Shown here: positions 32,493-36,377 of the stretch, in pieces
How positions within the stretch are numbered: position 1 is the first letter of the stretch
Layout: every line of letters begins with the position of its first letter
Virus record (IMG/VR): IMGVR_UViG_3300025889_000390
Location: 1 to 36,377 of that record
Reading direction: 5' to 3' (one strand)
Source: a virus
Length of the DNA: 36,377 nt
Notes under the pieces: generated by a model
The model's input: the letters and a program-made list of their open reading frames with translations, nothing else
Database searches by the model: none
Told to the model about the DNA's origin: nothing
Program-made: the position numbers and the translations under genes

Positions 32493-33301
32493 GGTAGCTC
32501 TGGCAATATCTCTATGATGATGTAAATGATAGGGTCTAGCCATGTTAGGCCATTCATTAACCTAGCATGAGGATCAATAATAATGGGGGCTAATATACTG
32601 ATCCACCATGCAAGGATGATCAGAGCTAGGTTTTTAGTAAACCACCATAGCCATTCTCTCAATGCTCGATCTCTCAAGCGTGATCTAATTTTTTTAGGGC
32701 CTGCTAAGCGCTTCACCTTCTCAGATGATGGTGGTGGCTGTAGTGATTCAATGGTAGCCCCTACAGTATAGATAAGCTGAGGCTCACGCACACCCTTAAA
32801 TCTATATTCACCTGCTAACGCATAGCGTGTGCCCTTAGGTGTAAAATTATTAGTACGCCCTTTAACAGCCCTCATGGCCTCAGCTGTGAGAAGTACCTGC
32901 CCTGCGCCACATAGGCTCATTGTGCGTGCTGCAATGTTTTTAGCTATGCCCTCAAGCTCAATGCTTTTAGCACCTGCCATCACACTCAGCTCATCCTGCT
33001 GCACCTCCACTATCACGCCATAATGCACACCAATGCGCGCATGTAGTTTGGTTTTCTCAGGTATGCTCTGCTGATAGATGAGGGCAAAATTAACAGCATC
33101 TACAGGCCTCTCAAAGCTCAGCAAAAAGCCATCAGATCTATCTATTTCTCTACCATCAAATTTGTAAACTAATGAGCGTGCTAATCTGTCATGATACTGC
33201 AGCCATTTTGCACCCTGCAGAGCTCCTGCTCTCTGCACAAATGCTGTGCTGCCTATAAGATCGAGTAATACTATAGTGAGATAGCGCTCAGTGTATTGCA
33301 T
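32489..33301 (-). CDS. Class III nucleotidyl cyclase with C-terminal membrane helices
   Basis: This 270-residue protein has a class III cyclase homology domain (about 5-180). The two metal-binding Asp are present (D14 in LLDLIGST; D57 in RSDGFLLSF), as are RIGVHYG and the catalytic N122/R126 in AKNIAARTM. The purine-selecting Lys/Asp pair is not canonical: Ile stands where Lys is usual and Glu115 where Asp is usual, so the substrate base cannot be assigned. A basic linker leads to two hydrophobic segments (about 218-241 and 252-266). Start: ATG at 33301 with GAGGTGA overlapping the methyltransferase stop. Enzymes of this type are rare in phage late operons. Product and role are unknown. Confidence 0.85.
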   Translation of the reverse strand: MQYTERYLTIVLLDLIGSTAFVQRAGALQGAKWLQYHDRLARSLVYKFDGREIDRSDGFLLSFERPVDAVNFALIYQQSIPEKTKLHARIGVHYGVIVEVQQDELSVMAGAKSIELEGIAKNIAARTMSLCGAGQVLLTAEAMRAVKGRTNNFTPKGTRYALAGEYRFKGVREPQLIYTVGATIESLQPPPSSEKVKRLAGPKKIRSRLRDRALREWLWWFTKNLALIILAWWISILAPIIIDPHARLMNGLTWLDPIIYIIIEILPELP

Positions 33302-33309
33302 CACTCACC

Positions 33310-34515
33310 TCAGAACAGGCTGAGCTGATCACCTGCTTTGATTGTGGGTTTCTTGTTTGTAGGTGTTGAGGGTTCATATGCACCACCTGACCAATGAGCC
33401 AACCTTGCCTGCGCAATTTCAACATACTCAAGCTCACGCTCAATGCCTAGCATATTGAACCCCTCAAGCGCAGCTGCGCAGAGTGTTGTGCCTGATCCTG
33501 CAAATGGATCAAGCACAGTTCCATCAGGTGGGGTGATGAGCCTGCAGAGATAGCGCATGAGATCAATGGGCTTTACAGTGGGGTGTGTGTTTGCCCTTGG
33601 CTGTGCGCCACTTGTGCCTGCGTAGGGATTAGCTTTTTTCATGCCATTTTCATGCAACATCACTAATCCTGCTGAGCCCTCTTTTCTACCTGTAATCTCA
33701 CTGCTGCTCACTTTAGTGAGCCCCTCCAAGCCTGCTTCACGTTCTTTCTTACTAGCCTTAGTGGTATAGAAGAATCTATCAGCCCCTTTCAGCATATCAG
33801 CAGCAACCTCATCAAGCATGACGTTTGCAGGCCATCTGCCCAACTGCTCAAGCCCTGCCTGCTTTCTCAAATATGCGCTGCTTGCCCCATTGCCAACTGC
33901 AAACATACCACCATCAATTTTGTTCATACGTCCTAGATCATCTGAAGTATCAATTCTGCATGAATCTATATTAATAGCACCACAGCCATGGCTTAAAGTA
34001 TTCTGAGCTACAGTGCCCTCTAAAGGTTTTCTGATTAAAATAATAGGCTCATAAGCAGGCTTAAGAGCTGTACCCCATCCCTGCCATTTTTGTGATGCTG
34101 CTTCTTTAGGTTCATATTTATCAATGCTTAAGGCCACATTATGAGACTTTGGGAATCCACTGCCATAAAGCCACACTAGCCTATCTCTCACCTCAAAGCC
34201 GCTCAGCCTCAGCGAAATGCTCATTAAGTCCTCAGTGCGTGAGCCACTAAAAACAAGCCCATGAGCGCCTGGCTTTAACACTCTATAAACCTCACGCCAT
34301 AGCGCAGGATCAGGCACCCATTTATCCCATGCTTTACCCATAAAGCCTGTGCCTTTCGCGTTATGAGTTGAGCCACTGAGCCAAGCATTAAGGCACTCAG
34401 CCACAGCTGTGGGTGAGGTATCACCTAGCCCATAAGGTGGATCTGTAACAAGGGCCTCGATACTATTAGACTCAAGCTCTCTGAGCTTCTCAATGCTATC
34501 ACCATGAATAATCAA
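33310..34515 (-). CDS. DNA methyltransferase (N6-adenine/N4-cytosine, beta-type order) with clamp-binding tail
   Basis: This 401-residue methyltransferase has the DPPY catalytic motif at 25-28, then a long central target-recognition region and the SAM-binding FAGSGTT motif at 338-344, the order of beta-class enzymes. HPTVKP before motif I is also typical. The last five residues, QLSLF, match the consensus bacterial sliding-clamp-binding peptide QL[SD]LF. It probably protects phage DNA from host restriction. The start is TTG (34515), 6 bases after AGGAG and overlapping the terminase stop. There is no cognate restriction gene nearby, so it is an orphan enzyme. Confidence 0.92.
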   Translation of the reverse strand: MIIHGDSIEKLRELESNSIEALVTDPPYGLGDTSPTAVAECLNAWLSGSTHNAKGTGFMGKAWDKWVPDPALWREVYRVLKPGAHGLVFSGSRTEDLMSISLRLSGFEVRDRLVWLYGSGFPKSHNVALSIDKYEPKEAASQKWQGWGTALKPAYEPIILIRKPLEGTVAQNTLSHGCGAINIDSCRIDTSDDLGRMNKIDGGMFAVGNGASSAYLRKQAGLEQLGRWPANVMLDEVAADMLKGADRFFYTTKASKKEREAGLEGLTKVSSSEITGRKEGSAGLVMLHENGMKKANPYAGTSGAQPRANTHPTVKPIDLMRYLCRLITPPDGTVLDPFAGSGTTLCAAALEGFNMLGIERELEYVEIAQARLAHWSGGAYEPSTPTNKKPTIKAGDQLSLF

Positions 34516-35885
34516 AATGTTCTCCTACTTGAACTGCCCACTTGCACACGCCTGCTGCCCCCGTTGCGCTTTAATCTAGGCTGATAATGTTTTGAGTCTA
34601 TAATAGTGTCATGCCAGTTAAACATAATGCAGTCATATCTGAGCGCGTCTAGAGGATCCTCACGCCCATCCTTTTTAGGTTTCTCGTCATTATCCCATGA
34701 ATAACTGAGCAGAGCTTTTCTGAGGCTGTTACCTCTGGCACGCTCACCACGTTGCCACACCTCAGCAGTGATCAGATAACGCCTAGATGAGAAAGCGCGT
34801 TTAAGGCGTTGGATGCCATTGAGGATATCTACTCTGATGGGGTCTGATGTGTTGCGTAGTGGCATGCCTAGCCCTGCAGGTGGTGGTGCTCTCATGGCTC
34901 TAAATGCTGAGGCCCCTGTTTGATCATTGCGCGCTTTGCCTGCCTTATCTGCCACCCCATCATCTAGCCATATGCGTGGCCCTGGTGCCTGTCCTTGCAG
35001 TGAGCGTGGCCATGCTATGCTGAGAATCATCTCAGCTAGCTGTGATGTAGTGACCTCAGCAGGGTTGATCTCATGGCAGATCACTGAGGCCTGCAGCCTC
35101 TCATCATAGGCCATAATTAAAACAGAGGGTTTTCTAAACCCCCAATCTATGGCAATGCGCGCAGTCATGCTCTCATTGTATTGCCAGCCTTCAATTACAT
35201 GCGACTCAGTAAACTCAGAATAGATGAGGCCTGTGGGAGGTGCAGGTCTATTCATCACCATAGCCTCACGCTCAGATTGTGGCAGCAGTTTAGTAGCCTC
35301 AAACCATGCCTCTGATAGGTTCGCTTGATTTACATATGAGGTGAACAATAGAGGGTCATAGCCTGCCTGCTCAGCCATCGAGCACCACCATGCATCTGCC
35401 ACAGGTAGGCCTACCAAGATGAGGATAGGTGAGGGGCCTGCCCTCAAGCGCCCTAAGGCTTTGTGTGCCACCTCTGCTGTGAGGGTCTGGCATTCATCGA
35501 TGAGGCACACACCGCTTGTAATGTTGAGGCCCTCCAATGGGTTATGCGTGGCCTCTCTAGTACCAGGTCGATAATATGAGCGACACCACACTGATGAGCC
35601 TGTGTGCGTATCTGTCCATAATCTTAGAGTGTGGTTATATTCCCATCCTAATGGCTCCAACCATTTACTAATCTCAGGCATTAACACTGATGAGTAGCGT
35701 GGCGTGGTGTCTGTGATGAGCAGGCTTGAGCACCCCCTGCGCCATTTGCTCACCATCAATAGGGCAAACACAAGCGCTGATGTTTTACCGCTACCCCATC
35801 CACAGCGCGCAGAGATTACCTCATCTTGTCTGATGATGCGTGCAATGATCGAGCGCTGCAGCTCATTGAGATTGATCTCACTCAT
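34512..35885 (-). CDS. Terminase large subunit
   Basis: This 457-residue packaging motor has Walker A GWGSGKT (29-35), Walker B CLIDE (127-131), and the nuclease domain with Asp in AIDWGF (247), WLDDG (308-309) and DPLDALRY (410-417). It would cut concatemers and pump DNA through the portal. The start is the ATG in ATGAGTGA shared with the small-subunit stop; an in-frame start 33 bases upstream would place extra residues inside the small subunit. The first 151 codons are duplicated, with about 5% divergence, at 1-453. The C-terminus is Ser/Arg-rich (SSSRRTF). Confidence 0.93.
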   Translation of the reverse strand: MSEINLNELQRSIIARIIRQDEVISARCGWGSGKTSALVFALLMVSKWRRGCSSLLITDTTPRYSSVLMPEISKWLEPLGWEYNHTLRLWTDTHTGSSVWCRSYYRPGTREATHNPLEGLNITSGVCLIDECQTLTAEVAHKALGRLRAGPSPILILVGLPVADAWWCSMAEQAGYDPLLFTSYVNQANLSEAWFEATKLLPQSEREAMVMNRPAPPTGLIYSEFTESHVIEGWQYNESMTARIAIDWGFRKPSVLIMAYDERLQASVICHEINPAEVTTSQLAEMILSIAWPRSLQGQAPGPRIWLDDGVADKAGKARNDQTGASAFRAMRAPPPAGLGMPLRNTSDPIRVDILNGIQRLKRAFSSRRYLITAEVWQRGERARGNSLRKALLSYSWDNDEKPKKDGREDPLDALRYDCIMFNWHDTIIDSKHYQPRLKRNGGSRRVQVGSSSRRTF

Positions 35886-36282
35886 CAGACTCCTCATCAA
35901 TAGCACTCTGCTCAGCAATGAGCTGTTGAGCCTGTGCTACCATACTCACCACCACATCAGAGCCATCACTCTTGTTTATCGTCACATCTACATCACGCTT
36001 GGCCCCAAACTCTTGAGGCCATCTGCGCTCAAGCAGCCAAGCAGCTGCGCGCCAATCTTGCCTAGCCTCACCTAATGTTTTTATCTCATTGAGTAGCACA
36101 GCCTTGCTCACATCAATAGCAGCCTCAACCTCATCAGCTAGCTCAGCATCCTCATCACACCACCTGTGCAGAGTTTGGCGCGCAATGCCAGCTTGAGTGC
36201 ATGCTATATCTCTAGTCATGCCCTGCCTGAGGTTCATTAGTATTATCTCGATCACCTCTGATGTTTTTTTGTTCCTGCTCAT
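35878..36282 (-). CDS. Terminase small subunit, right copy
   Basis: This 134-residue HTH protein (helix-turn-helix about 21-42) overlaps the large subunit start by 8 bases. It has ADEVEAA where the left copy has SADVEAA, and Q, V and S at three later positions (H, L and N in the left copy); all other residues agree. The start is the ATG at 36282, as in the left copy. Because it is followed by the complete large subunit, this copy belongs to the intact packaging pair in the window. Confidence 0.82.
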   Translation of the reverse strand: MSRNKKTSEVIEIILMNLRQGMTRDIACTQAGIARQTLHRWCDEDAELADEVEAAIDVSKAVLLNEIKTLGEARQDWRAAAWLLERRWPQEFGAKRDVDVTINKSDGSDVVVSMVAQAQQLIAEQSAIDEESDE

Positions 36283-36377
36283 AATGTTCACTCAATGCTG
36301 CTATTAGTGTTTTTTCAATGTGGGTATAGAGTTCTCTGCTCTCAGCGCTCAGCTCAGCCTCATCAGCTAACCATAAG
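36212..36377 (-). CDS. (Ala-His) protein, right copy, C-terminal part only
   Basis: The reading frame of the 780-1073 gene continues here up to the window edge, with the same stop and only one amino-acid change visible (Ile to Thr near the C-terminus). The N-terminal half, including the Ala-His repeat, is outside the window. It shows that the same gene precedes the right terminase copy. Confidence 0.7.
   Translation of the reverse strand, partial: LWLADEAELSAESRELYTHIEKTLIAALSEHYEQEQKNIRGDRDNTNEPQAGHD

Larger units (their letters stand above)
35433..36377. repeat. Diverged direct repeat, right copy (terminase region)
   Basis: This is the counterpart of 1-945, collinear and gap-free. It covers the start of the large terminase, the whole small terminase and the end of the (Ala-His) gene, and runs to the window edge. 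The identical final stretch is 36251-36377. Confidence 0.95.

Noticed and set aside
32028-33301. Direct assignment as a Pycsar system
   Set aside because: The partner lacks a visible cyclic-nucleotide-binding domain and the cyclase is membrane-bound, so only a loose resemblance can be claimed.
33310-34515. Restriction-modification system
   Set aside because: No restriction endonuclease gene is adjacent; the neighbours are terminase and cyclase. The PD-(D/E)XK protein is 30 kb away in another operon.
34512-35918. Large terminase start at 35918
   Set aside because: The ATG at 35885 forms the ATGAGTGA overlap with the small subunit, as is seen again at the endolysin-holin junction; the extra 11 residues lie within the small subunit gene.
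1-36377. Window read as a simple circular or terminally redundant genome with exact end overlap
   Set aside because: The 945-base end segments differ at 49 positions, so they are not the same molecule end read twice without some strain mixture.

Overview
The window is a complete tailed-phage genome unit of about 35.4 kb. It is followed by a second, diverged copy of the first 945 bases: positions 1-945 align without gaps to 35433-36377, with 49 differences by my count. The gene set is that of a long non-contractile-tailed (siphovirus-like) phage: terminase, Mu-type portal and protease/scaffold, capsid, one tail tube protein with no sheath gene, a frameshifted tail chaperone, tape measure and fibres. 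The spanin-like and other lysis membrane proteins suggest a Gram-negative host, but nothing identifies the species. I see no integrase, excisionase, partition gene, tRNA gene or CRISPR array.

Layout. Nearly everything is transcribed leftward on the minus strand. Reading right to left, the late region holds the small and large terminase (36282-34512), then a three-gene cassette of a DNA methyltransferase, a membrane-anchored class III nucleotidyl cyclase and a two-helix membrane protein with a coiled coil (34515-32028). A well-formed promoter (31929-31901) follows. Then come portal, protease/scaffold, decoration protein, major capsid protein, minor head protein, connectors, tail tube, tail chaperones (with a -1 slippery site GGGAAAA), tape measure, tail tip proteins, a CHAP endolysin, a holin-like protein, a repeat-built tail fibre with two smaller relatives, and a second group of small lysis-type membrane proteins ending at 7744.

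The only rightward genes are at 6074-7733: a Cro-like repressor, a one-helix membrane protein and a RecT-type annealing protein. They diverge from the leftward replication genes (initiator, DnaC-like loader, small hypothetical) across a 148-bp control region. Two near-identical 18-bp operators there overlap the -35 boxes of both promoters. The initiator gene carries seven 13-bp iterons beside an AT-rich stretch, a lambda O/ori-like arrangement. After a hairpin terminator, a second leftward operon starts from a promoter containing tandem palindromes and encodes a ribbon-helix-helix protein, a small hypothetical protein, SSB, a PD-(D/E)XK nuclease-like protein, a repeat-HTH protein and an (Ala-His)7 protein. 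It then runs straight into terminase, which closes the circle.

The most interesting items are the cyclase/two-TM/methyltransferase cassette (the methyltransferase ends in a consensus sliding-clamp-binding peptide, QLSLF), the iteron origin whose spacing switches from 23 to 18 bp, and the diverged terminal duplication over the terminase genes.
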